The translations under genes were made by a program, and so were the position numbers. Below the pieces are notes generated by a model that did not search any database, was not told the DNA's origin, and saw only the letters and a program-made list of their open reading frames with translations. 20,713 bases of DNA from DASWRT01 sp036403035 (lineage in GTDB: Bacteria; Pseudomonadota; Alphaproteobacteria; ATCC43930; CGMCC-115725): assembly GCA_036403035.1 (NCBI GenBank), contig DASWRT010000120.1, positions 1 to 20,713 on the forward strand. The letters are read 5' to 3'. Each line of letters opens with the position of its first letter. The first letter of the stretch is position 1. Below, one piece after another: positions 6,877 to 14,117 of the stretch.

Positions 6877-7069
6877 CCGCCGCCTGATCGATCCAAGCAA
6901 CTCGTCATGGCCGGCATATTGCCGGCTTCGGTATCGAGAGCTGAGACATCTGGTAAATGCGGTATCATATGCTGGAAGGCAGCCGTGACGCTCCGGTGAT
7001 CCGCGCCGGCGTTCAAGCCGCACCGGCAGACGGTCTCCGCTGCTTAAGAGAGAGCGTGTCAGGGAAAAA

Positions 7070-7660
7070 TCAGTCTTTCCTGCCGCTCGTATCGCAGTCG
7101 TGCATGCACTCCGGGCTCCGGATATCCGGCCGTGGATCCGGGCTGACGAAGCCGTCGCGGTTCGGCATCCGTACCTGCGGCAGGCTTTCGGCGTCGAGCA
7201 CCGCGTCTTCCGGGACGATCTGGTTGAGGAAGAGGACGTAGGCGGAGACGGCGTAGACCTGATCGGCGGTGAGCGACTGCGGCGCGTTGAACGGCATGGC
7301 CCGACGCACATAGTCGAACAGCGTCGTCGGGTACGGCCAATAGCTACCCACCGTTTTCTCCGGCTTCACCGTGTTCAGCGTGCCGTAGCCTCCAGCGAGG
7401 CGGTCCATCGGCTTGCCTTCGCCCCTCTCCCCATGACAGGCCGCACAGACCTCCGCGAAGATCTTCCGCCCGTCCTGAACGCTGCCTTTGCCCGGCGGCA
7501 GGCCGGTCCCGTCCGGCTGCACGTCGATGTCCCAGCCCGCCACGTCGGCGGCGGTCGCAGGCGTGCCGAGACCGTATCGTTCGGCGGCGCCGACAGTGCC
7601 CGCGGCGCCGAACAGCAGGCATCCCGCCAGCGCGGCGATGCGGACGACGTCACGCGACAT
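7070..7660 (-). CDS. Monoheme cytochrome c, partner of the SoxC-like sulfite dehydrogenase
   Basis: The 196-residue protein has a Sec signal peptide (residues 1-25, ending GAAE). It contains a single c-type heme motif C72-AACH76 and a likely axial methionine M122 in RRAMPFNAPQSLT. It should sit in the periplasm and take electrons from the molybdenum subunit to the respiratory chain. The frame overlaps the 3' end of the upstream sulfite dehydrogenase gene by 11 bases, so the two are coupled. SoxD of classical SoxCD is about twice as long with two heme domains, so this is a short form, closer in plan to the SorB role. An odd C-terminal tail contains C185 and C189 (ECMHDCD), not arranged as a heme site. 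Confidence 0.88.
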   Translation of the reverse strand: MSRDVVRIAALAGCLLFGAAGTVGAAERYGLGTPATAADVAGWDIDVQPDGTGLPPGKGSVQDGRKIFAEVCAACHGERGEGKPMDRLAGGYGTLNTVKPEKTVGSYWPYPTTLFDYVRRAMPFNAPQSLTADQVYAVSAYVLFLNQIVPEDAVLDAESLPQVRMPNRDGFVSPDPRPDIRSPECMHDCDTSGRKD

Positions 7661-8954
7661 GATTGGTCACGGCCCCGCCGCCATCGACGCGCCACGTCTG
7701 GACGGCGTTGTAGTGATAGAAGGAATTCGTGCCGCGGGCGCCGATCATCGCATCGTGCTGCGGCTGTACATATCCGGTCTCGTCGACGGCGCGGCTCTGC
7801 AGCAACGCCGGCCCGCCGTCCCACCGCCAGGGCATTCGGAAGCGGGTGAGCGCCTTCGACAGGACCGGCTCTTGCAGACGGGCCTCCTGCCAGTTCCTGC
7901 CGCCGTCCGTCGATACGTCGACGCGCGCGATCCGGCCGTGGCCGGACCACGCCAAGCCGGAGATCTCGTAAAATCCCGGCCCGCCCTTGATCTGCTGACC
8001 ACCGGACGGGTGGGTGATCACCGACTTGGCTTCCATGAAGAAGGTGAACTGCCGCGCCTTTCCGTCGGGCATGAGATCCGTGTATTTAGACGTTTCCTCG
8101 CGCGTCTGGAACGGCTTGTCGCCGGCCTTGAGGCGCCGCAGCCATTTTATGTTCATGTTGCCCTCGTAGCCGGGCAGCAGGAGACGCAAGGGGTAGCCTT
8201 GCTCCGGGCGCAACCGCTCGCCGTTCTGTGCGTACACGAGCAGCGCGTCGTCGAGCGCCTTCTCCATCGGGATGCTGCGCGTCATCGCCGCCGCGTCCGC
8301 CCCCTCGGCGAGGATCCAGGACGCCCCCGGCTTGACGCCGACCTCGTCGAGCACGGTCGAGAGGAGCACGCCCGTCCACTCGCAGCACATCACGAGGCCA
8401 TGCGTGTCCTGCACCGTCCATCGCGGATCGGCGTTCTTCCAGTTCAGCGTGTTGCCCGAGCACTCGAGGAAGTGGATGCGCGACACCGACGGGAAGCGCA
8501 TCAGGTCGTCCATGGTGAAGATCAGGGGGCGCTCCACCATGCCGTGCACCATCAGCCGATGCTCGTCCGGATCGATTCCCGGCACGCCGGCATGGTGACG
8601 CTCGAAACAAAGCCCGTTCGGGGTAATGATGCCGAACAGGTTTTGCAGCGGTGCGAAGCTCGTCGCGGCCGTGTTCGTCGGCCGCTGCTCCCGAGCCCGG
8701 CGCACGACCTCTTTCTCGAACGGCGACGGAACGCCGTAGGGCGAGGTCAGAATGGGGGCTCCCTGTTCCCTCATCCATGAGGGCACGTTCGGCGGGAGGT
8801 TGCCGCTCGTCTCCTGTGCCGACGCTTGCCGCGGCGCGACGGCGCCGATGCCGGTTCCAGCCGCCAGCATCGCGGCCGTCCCGGTGGCGAGCATGTCGCG
8901 GCGGCTGACCCCACGCGACAGCGCCGCCGGAGCGAGCGCTTTTCTTCTGCGCAC
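7650..8954 (-). CDS. soxC: SoxC-like sulfite dehydrogenase, molybdopterin subunit (Tat-exported)
   Basis: The 434-residue protein belongs to the sulfite oxidase family and oxidizes sulfite, or sulfur bound to SoxYZ in SoxC proper, in the periplasm. A Tat signal (S17-RRDMLA, then an Ala-rich stretch to AQA-like ASAQE at 44-48) exports it folded with its cofactor. The molybdenum-ligand cysteine is C165 in HFLECSGNTLNW. The C-terminal half (from about 300) is the Mo-co dimerization domain, with VDVSTDGGRNW (345-355). The start is a GTG at 8954 with GGAGGAG eight to fourteen bases upstream. It overlaps the downstream cytochrome gene by 11 bases. No soxXYZAB genes are in the window, so simple sulfite detoxification or oxidation is a likely role. 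SorA is the main alternative name. Confidence 0.88.
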   Translation of the reverse strand: MRRRKALAPAALSRGVSRRDMLATGTAAMLAAGTGIGAVAPRQASAQETSGNLPPNVPSWMREQGAPILTSPYGVPSPFEKEVVRRAREQRPTNTAATSFAPLQNLFGIITPNGLCFERHHAGVPGIDPDEHRLMVHGMVERPLIFTMDDLMRFPSVSRIHFLECSGNTLNWKNADPRWTVQDTHGLVMCCEWTGVLLSTVLDEVGVKPGASWILAEGADAAAMTRSIPMEKALDDALLVYAQNGERLRPEQGYPLRLLLPGYEGNMNIKWLRRLKAGDKPFQTREETSKYTDLMPDGKARQFTFFMEAKSVITHPSGGQQIKGGPGFYEISGLAWSGHGRIARVDVSTDGGRNWQEARLQEPVLSKALTRFRMPWRWDGGPALLQSRAVDETGYVQPQHDAMIGARGTNSFYHYNAVQTWRVDGGGAVTNHVA

Positions 8955-9132
8955 GATGTGCTCCTCCCTTCTTCCGTGTTTCGCCTACGGACCGGCGTGG
9001 GTGCGGAAAACGATCGCTCCCGAAAACGCCGCCGGTTCCCGATCCCCGACTGCTGCCGCGGGCGACGTTCACCCGCGACACCGGCAGAGGCGTGAAGCTC
9101 AGCCCGTATTAGACCACCAAACCCGGATCTAT

Positions 9133-9657
9133 TCAGCCGCCGCGGCCGAGGGCGTCCGCCAGCTCATCCTTGCGCATCCGCGAGCGGCCGCGGATGTCGC
9201 GGCGCTTCGCCTCCGCCATCAGATCGGCCTTGGTCCGGCCGCCGGAGCCGTCGGAGTGTCCGGTCGCGCGATGCCTCGCGGTCTTCTCGGCGATGCGCTT
9301 GGGTTGGCGGGAGAACTGCTTGCCCTTGCGCGTGTCGGCGCGCTTCTTCTCGGTGGTCTTGCGGTATTCCTCGTCCGACAGATCCTCGCGCGCCGTCTTC
9401 GGCAGGTAGCGCTCGCCTGTCTCGGTGCTCTTGCGGCCGGACTTCGTGCCCCAGTCCTCCTTCTGCCACTGGCGCAGGCTGTTGTCGCCGGACTTCCGGC
9501 CGGCATAGCCGCCGCCTTCCTGCTTGTATTCCTGCGTCGCGAGCTGCGCCTTGCGTGCCGACCATTGGCCCGGCCGCCCGCCCTTGCCGGATTCGACGAT
9601 TTCGTGCTTCACCGCTTCCCAAAGCCTCGGGTCCGTCTTCTTGGCGGTCTTCGACAT
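9133..9657 (-). CDS. DUF5872 protein with C-terminal Rho_N/SAP-like helix pair
   Basis: The 174-residue protein is very rich in Lys and Arg. Residues 8-70 (TDPRLWEAVKHEI, GGRPGQWSARKAQLATQEYK, GGGYAGRKSGDNSLRQWQKE) match the DUF5872 domain as I recall it, which has no established function. Residues 84-130 are highly charged linker. Residues 141-170 (RTKADLMAEAKRRDIRGRSR, MRKDELADAL) have the pattern of a Rho N-terminal or SAP-like nucleic-acid-binding module. A cytoplasmic nucleic-acid-binding protein is inferred. The frame opens at 9711. The ATG at 9657 is chosen because it begins the conserved domain (MSKTAKKTDPRLW); only a weak GGGG motif precedes it. It is on the same strand as soxC but 178 bp away. 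Confidence 0.75.
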   Translation of the reverse strand: MSKTAKKTDPRLWEAVKHEIVESGKGGRPGQWSARKAQLATQEYKQEGGGYAGRKSGDNSLRQWQKEDWGTKSGRKSTETGERYLPKTAREDLSDEEYRKTTEKKRADTRKGKQFSRQPKRIAEKTARHRATGHSDGSGGRTKADLMAEAKRRDIRGRSRMRKDELADALGRGG

Positions 9658-9892
9658 CCAGCATCCCCGCAACGGAAATATCGCACCGCCGCTCGACGCA
9701 CCGGCGCGCACTCGTTCTCGGTAACGAGGTCGAGGTAAGGCGGTTCCGGCCCGGCGGGCGCGCCGTCTACCGGGTTGGGGGTCTCCGAACGCCTTGGCAC
9801 TTGTCGCGTTCCCGCCCGCGGCTCCGCCCCGTCATGCGACGGTTCATGCCGACGGCGGAGGGAAGCGGTGAGCCGCGCTATGCGGCATCTCG

Positions 9893-10828
9893 CTACCGCA
9901 GCGCCCGCAACTGCGCAGGCATTTCCGGGAGTTCAGGCGCGATCTCGTCCACCAGCGCCAGGAAGTTGCACAGCAACGGGCTGCGATCGCGAGTGCGATG
10001 CGCGAGCAGCAAGTCGCTCTCGGTTCCGACTGCCGCCAAGGCACGATTGCTGACGCCGGCAACCCCTGTGCGCGACTGGCATTCAGGCAGAATGGTGACG
10101 CCGATGCCTGCGGCGACGAGGCTCAGGATGGAACTGGCCACATCCACCTCCTGCGTCACCTGCGGGTGAAAGCCGGCGCGGCTGCACAGCAGGGTCGTGT
10201 GCGCGGAGAGGCCGCAGCCCAGGTCGGAGGCGAAGGTGATGAAGGGTTCTCCGGCCAAGGCGGCGGGCGCGACCGGTCCGTTCCGCTTCAGCAGCGGATG
10301 ATCGTCGGGCAGGAAAACGTGGAGCTGGTCCCGCCACATCGGTCGCGCCGTCAAGCCGGGCGCCGGCTCGAAGCCGTGCGGCGGACGCAGAATGCCGACA
10401 TCCAGCCGCCGCTCGGCCAGCTCCTTCAATTGCTGGCCGGTGGACATCAGCCGCGCCTCGATCACCGCAGACGGGTAGAGCTGGCGGAACCGCCGCAGGA
10501 TACGCGGGAACAGGTCCAGCAGCGGGACGGAGACGGTGAAGCCGAGCGCGAGCCGTCCGGCTTCGCCTCGCCCGGCGCGGCGCGTCATCTCCTCCGCCTG
10601 ATCCAACTGCTTCAGCGCGAGGCGCGCCTGCTGCAGCAGAACCTCTCCCGCGTGGGTCAGGGCGACGGTCCGGCGCGTGCGGGCGAACAGGCCAGTCCCG
10701 AGCTCGTCCTCGATCGCCTTGATCTGCATGCTCAGCGGCGGCTGGCTGACGTTCAGGCGCTTGGCCGCGCGGCTGAAGCTCAGCTCCTCGGCGACGGCCA
10801 CGAAGTACCGTAAGCGGCGGAAGTCCAT
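9893..10828 (-). CDS. LysR-type transcriptional regulator, likely controlling the ligK-MFS-ligJ operon
   Basis: The 311-residue protein has the standard LysR length. The N-terminal winged helix-turn-helix is clear (MDFRRLRYFVAVAEELSFSR, then AAKRLNVSQPPLSMQIKAIE, 1-40). The effector-binding domain (about 90-300) contains the usual LALGFTVSVPLLDLFPRILR opening and the AAGIGVTILPE segment near 250. It is divergent from the catabolic operon with a 140-bp gap, the normal LysR arrangement. The effector is probably a pathway intermediate or the aromatic acid itself. The start is fixed by the family N-terminus, but no Shine-Dalgarno precedes it; the bases just before the ATG read TTCAGTATAACCC. Confidence 0.92.
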   Translation of the reverse strand: MDFRRLRYFVAVAEELSFSRAAKRLNVSQPPLSMQIKAIEDELGTGLFARTRRTVALTHAGEVLLQQARLALKQLDQAEEMTRRAGRGEAGRLALGFTVSVPLLDLFPRILRRFRQLYPSAVIEARLMSTGQQLKELAERRLDVGILRPPHGFEPAPGLTARPMWRDQLHVFLPDDHPLLKRNGPVAPAALAGEPFITFASDLGCGLSAHTTLLCSRAGFHPQVTQEVDVASSILSLVAAGIGVTILPECQSRTGVAGVSNRALAAVGTESDLLLAHRTRDRSPLLCNFLALVDEIAPELPEMPAQLRALR

Positions 10829-10968
10829 GGGTTATACTGAAACCGAATAAATAGCGGCGCAATATCGTATTTGACGTGATGTATCGGCGCGCCGAGCATG
10901 ACCGTGCCGGCGCCCGCCGCCGACCGCCGAAGCGAAGCCGAGGCCAATCGAAACGGGAGGAACGACAG
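10829..10968. promoter_or_regulatory. Divergent LysR-operon control region
   Basis: The first 55 bases (10829-10885) are AT-richer than either flank and should contain both promoters and the LysR site. An ATAC (10834-10837) and a GTAT (10866-10869) form outer symmetric arms about three helical turns apart. A TTGACG at 10871-10876 is a possible plus-strand -35, without a good -10. No single T-N11-A site stands out. GGGAGG at 10955-10960 is the Shine-Dalgarno of the first operon gene. Confidence 0.35.
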
Positions 10969-11649
10969 ATGAGCCTGGGATTCCGGATCAGGCGGCGAGC
11001 CCGCAAGGTCAGCGCCGAGACGGTCGCCTCCTTCTCGGGACTGCCGGCCGCCAATATCAGCGACGCCATGGCGCGCATGACGGCGAGCGGCCCGCGGCTC
11101 CGGCCGATGCATCGCGGCGGCGTCATGGCGGGCGCCGCCTTCACCGTGAAGACGCGGCCGGGCGACAATCTGATGGTCCATAAGGCCCTGGACCTCGCCG
11201 AGCCCGGCGACGTGATCGTCGTCGACGCGGGCGGCGACCTGACGAACGCGATCATCGGCGAGATCATGGCGGGGTACGCCGAGATGCGCGGGCTGGCCGG
11301 CATCGTGATCGACGGCGCGATCCGGGACAGCGGCGTGCTGCGCGCCGGGCGCTTCCCCGTCTACGCGGCCGGCGTCACGCACCGCGGCCCCTACAAGGAC
11401 GGGCCGGGAGAGATCAACGTCCCCATCGCGCTGGACGGAATGGTGATCGAGCCGGGCGACCTCATCTACGGCGACGATGACGGCTTGGTCTGCGTGCCCT
11501 TCGATCAGGTCGAGGCGGTCTGCCGCGCCGCCCGGGAAAAACAGGCATCGGAGGAAAAGATGCTCGCCGGCATCCGCGCCGGCCAAGCCCAGGATCGATC
11601 CTGGGTGGATGCGACGCTCCAACGATTGGGCTGCGTCATCGAATCCTGA
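10969..11649 (+). CDS. ligK: RraA/HMG-aldolase family protein, likely 4-carboxy-4-hydroxy-2-oxoadipate aldolase (LigK)
   Basis: The 226-residue protein has the class II HMG/CHA aldolase fold of the RraA superfamily. Conserved elements are the phosphate- or pyruvate-enolate-site GEIMA loop (97-101) and the R119-D120 pair in VIDGAIRDSG, where Arg binds pyruvate and Asp coordinates Mg. In the protocatechuate 4,5-cleavage and gallate pathways this enzyme splits 4-carboxy-4-hydroxy-2-oxoadipate into pyruvate and oxaloacetate. The neighbour two genes on makes exactly that substrate, which strongly favours LigK/GalC over an RNase E regulator. The start at 10969 has GGGAGG nine bases upstream. It is the first gene of the operon, 43 bp before the permease. 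Confidence 0.85.
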   Translation: MSLGFRIRRRARKVSAETVASFSGLPAANISDAMARMTASGPRLRPMHRGGVMAGAAFTVKTRPGDNLMVHKALDLAEPGDVIVVDAGGDLTNAIIGEIMAGYAEMRGLAGIVIDGAIRDSGVLRAGRFPVYAAGVTHRGPYKDGPGEINVPIALDGMVIEPGDLIYGDDDGLVCVPFDQVEAVCRAAREKQASEEKMLAGIRAGQAQDRSWVDATLQRLGCVIES

Positions 11650-11692
11650 CGCCGGCGGCTCGAAAAGAAGAACTCGGTAGAGGGGAGGAGCA

Positions 11693-13015
11693 ATGAGCGA
11701 CGTCCTCGAACAAGGCACGATGCGGCGCGTGTACTGGCGGCTGGTGCCGTTTCTTTTCGCGGCGATGTTCTTCAACTACCTCGACCGCATCAATATCGGC
11801 TTCGCCAGCCTTCGGATGAACCAGGATCTGGGGCTCAGTCCGGCGGTGTTCGGTTTCGGCGCGAGCGTGTTCTTCGTCGGGTACATGGTGCTGGAAGTCC
11901 CCAGCAACATCATGCTGCACCGGTTGGGGGCGCGCCTCTGGATCGCCCGCATCCTGGTCTCCTGGGGCTTCGTGGCGGCGCTTATGGCGTTCGCCTGGAG
12001 CGCCTGGAGCTTCTACGGCCTGCGCTTCCTGTTGGGCGTCGCCGAGGCCGGGTTCCTCCCCGGATTGGCGGTCTACGTCACCTACTGGTTCCCCTCCGCG
12101 TACCGCGCCCGCGCCGTCGCCGGCTACATCATCGCCGGTCAGGTCGCGGCCGTGATCGGAGGTCCGCTGTCGACGACGCTGATGACGTACTGCGACGGAC
12201 TGCTGTCGTTCCACGGTTGGCAGTGGATGTTCATCCTGGAGGGCGTGCCGACGATGGCGCTGGGCGTCGTCGCTCTATTCGCCCTGACCGAGCGGCCCGC
12301 CAAGGCCCAATGGCTCGAACCCGCGCAGCGGGACTGGCTGGAGAGCCGCCTGAAGCAGGAGCGCACCGCGATCGACCGGGACGAAACCTTCAAGCTGTTC
12401 CACGGCGTTTCGGACGGGCGGGTGTGGAGCCTGGCGATCCTCTTCGGCTGCGCGCTGGTCGGGATCTACGGGCTGCTGATCTGGCTGCCCCAGATCATCA
12501 AGTCCATGGGCAACCTGAGCGATATCGAAGTGGGATTCCTGTCGGCCGTCCCGCCGCTTCTCGGCGTGATCGGCTCGATCCTGATCGGCCGCAGTTCCGA
12601 CCGGACCGGCGACCGGAAATTCCATCTGGCGTGCGTCTACCTGGTCGGCGGTTTGGCGCTGGGCGCCAGCGCGCTGGCGTCGAGCCCGGTGCTCGCCTAC
12701 GTCTGCCTGTGCGTCGCGGGGCTCGCGATCAATTCCGGCAATGCGCTGTTCTGGAGCCTGAACGCTTCGCTCCTGACCGGGGCGGCCGCGGCGGTCTCGA
12801 TCGCCTTCGTCAACACGGTCGCGCAGTTCGGCGGCCTGATCGGCCCGTGGATGATCGGTCTCGTCAAGGACAGCACCGGCAGCTTCACGGCCGCCCTGCT
12901 CGCGCTGTCGGCGTTTCTGCTGGTTGCATCAGCGATCGCCGCCTCCTTGCGCTTGACGCCGCGCCTGACGTCGACCTCAGGACCGACGGGCGCTCCCGTG
13001 CGGCATCCCGGCTGA
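11693..13015 (+). CDS. MFS permease, anion:cation symporter (ACS) type
   Basis: The 440-residue protein has about twelve membrane spans. The N-terminal FFNYLDRINIGFA (26-38) in helix 1 is the hallmark of the ACS family (phthalate, 4-hydroxyphenylacetate, glucarate and tartrate permeases). A VSWGFVAALMAFAWS stretch and the GVAEAGFLPG motif of helix 4 follow. It imports an organic anion with protons. Given its place between ligK and ligJ, the likely cargo is an aromatic acid such as protocatechuate or gallate, or a tricarboxylate intermediate. The start is supported by GGGGAGGAG ending four bases before the ATG. The gene lies 43 bp after ligK and 28 bp before ligJ, so one transcript is expected. 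Confidence 0.9.
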   Translation: MSDVLEQGTMRRVYWRLVPFLFAAMFFNYLDRINIGFASLRMNQDLGLSPAVFGFGASVFFVGYMVLEVPSNIMLHRLGARLWIARILVSWGFVAALMAFAWSAWSFYGLRFLLGVAEAGFLPGLAVYVTYWFPSAYRARAVAGYIIAGQVAAVIGGPLSTTLMTYCDGLLSFHGWQWMFILEGVPTMALGVVALFALTERPAKAQWLEPAQRDWLESRLKQERTAIDRDETFKLFHGVSDGRVWSLAILFGCALVGIYGLLIWLPQIIKSMGNLSDIEVGFLSAVPPLLGVIGSILIGRSSDRTGDRKFHLACVYLVGGLALGASALASSPVLAYVCLCVAGLAINSGNALFWSLNASLLTGAAAAVSIAFVNTVAQFGGLIGPWMIGLVKDSTGSFTAALLALSAFLLVASAIAASLRLTPRLTSTSGPTGAPVRHPG

Positions 13016-13043
13016 GGCGCGCATCGTTCCCGAGGAGACATCC

Positions 13044-14081
13044 ATGATCATCGACTGTCACGGCCATTACACCACCTCGCCGCCGCAGCATGAGAATTGG
13101 CGGCGCGAGCAAGTGGCGGCGCGCGGCACTGGCGCTCAAATCCCGCCGCCGCCGTCGATCAGCGACGACGAGATCCGCGAGAGCATCGTCAACGGGCAGA
13201 TCAAGCTTCAGCGGGAGCGCGGCACGGATCTCACCATCTTTTCGCCGCGCGCCGCCGGCATGGCGCATCACGACGGCGACGCCGAGGCGAACGCGCGCTG
13301 GTCGGACCTGTGCAACACGCTGATCCATCGCGTCTGCACCTTGTTCCCGCGCAACTTCATCGGCGTCTGCCAACTGCCGCAGGCGCCGGGCGTGCCGCCG
13401 GACAACTGCATCCCCGAGCTTGAGCGCTGCGTGCGCGAGTACGGGTTCGTCGGCTGCAACCTCAACCCCGACCCATCCGGTGGCTACTGGACGGACCCGC
13501 CGATGACCGACCGCAAATGGTGGTATCCGTTCTACGAAAAGATGGTCGAGCTGGACGTGCCCGCGATGGTGCATGTCAGCTCCTCCTGCAATCCGAACTT
13601 CCATGCCACCGGCGCGCATTACATGAACGGCGACACGACCGCCTTCATGCAGTTCCTGACCTCGGACATCTTCAAGGATTTCCCGACGCTGAAGTTCATC
13701 ATCCCGCACGGCGGCGGGGCGGTGCCCTATCATTGGGGACGCTATCGCGGACTGGCGCAGGACATGGGCCGGCCGCCGCTGCGGGAGCATCTGCTCGGCA
13801 ACGTCTTCTTCGACACCTGCGTCTATCACCTGCCGGGGACCGAGCTGCTGGCGAAGGTGATCCCGGTGGAGAACATCCTGTTCGCCTCGGAGATGATCGG
13901 GGCGGTGCGCGGCGTCGATCCGGAGACCGGGCATCCCTACGACGACACCAAGCGTTACATCGACGCGGTGCCGTGGCTCGACGAGAGCGACCGGCGGAAG
14001 ATCTACGAGGGCAACGCGCGGCGGGTCTACGCACGGCTGTCGGGCCAGATCGAGCGCCAGTTCGGAGCGACCGCGACGTAG
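13044..14081 (+). CDS. ligJ: 4-oxalomesaconate hydratase (LigJ, amidohydrolase superfamily)
   Basis: The 345-residue protein is close to Sphingobium LigJ in length and in block order. Zinc-site residues are H6 and H8 in DCHGHY, H177 in AMVHVSSSCN and E283 in LFASEMIGAVRG, equivalent to the ligands described for LigJ. Other matching blocks are NLNPDPSGGYWTDPP (139-153), IPHGGGAVPYHWGRYRGLAQ (220-239) and YEGNARRVY (321-329). It hydrates 4-oxalomesaconate to 4-carboxy-4-hydroxy-2-oxoadipate, the substrate of the aldolase encoded upstream. It is cytoplasmic. The start has GAGGAG nine bases before the ATG. It is the last gene of the operon, ending 36 bp from a convergent gene. Confidence 0.92.
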   Translation: MIIDCHGHYTTSPPQHENWRREQVAARGTGAQIPPPPSISDDEIRESIVNGQIKLQRERGTDLTIFSPRAAGMAHHDGDAEANARWSDLCNTLIHRVCTLFPRNFIGVCQLPQAPGVPPDNCIPELERCVREYGFVGCNLNPDPSGGYWTDPPMTDRKWWYPFYEKMVELDVPAMVHVSSSCNPNFHATGAHYMNGDTTAFMQFLTSDIFKDFPTLKFIIPHGGGAVPYHWGRYRGLAQDMGRPPLREHLLGNVFFDTCVYHLPGTELLAKVIPVENILFASEMIGAVRGVDPETGHPYDDTKRYIDAVPWLDESDRRKIYEGNARRVYARLSGQIERQFGATAT

Positions 14082-14117
14082 CGGTAGACCCGGCGGGGCA
14101 GGGCGCCGTTTGCCGCC

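Larger units (their letters stand above)
6449..7069. other. 620-bp stretch without an intact gene: AT-rich segment plus transposon remnant
   Basis: This is the longest gene-free stretch in the window. From right to left it holds a featureless part (6880-7069), a probable IS1380 transposase remnant (6703-6876), a strikingly T-rich plus-strand run (about 6600-6660) and the promoter/palindrome region of the small gene (6524-6597). A 12-bp perfect palindrome CCGCCTAGGCGG lies at 6465-6476, close to the GTG start at 6448. Base composition differs clearly from the surrounding genes. Confidence 0.6.

Noticed and set aside
6655..7311. 218-codon minus-strand frame spanning the cytochrome gene end and the transposase remnant
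   Set aside because: It joins unrelated segments and is Ser/Arg-rich. Only the short VKPTKVIFEW part may be genuine, as the frameshifted start of the remnant.
10969..11649. RraA-type regulator of RNase E
   Set aside because: The fold is shared, but the Arg-Asp aldolase pair is present and the operon partner LigJ makes the aldolase substrate, so an enzyme is much more likely.
13044..14081. 2-amino-3-carboxymuconate-6-semialdehyde decarboxylase (ACMSD)
   Set aside because: The fold is related, but the block order, residue spacing and neighbouring aldolase fit 4-oxalomesaconate hydratase better.
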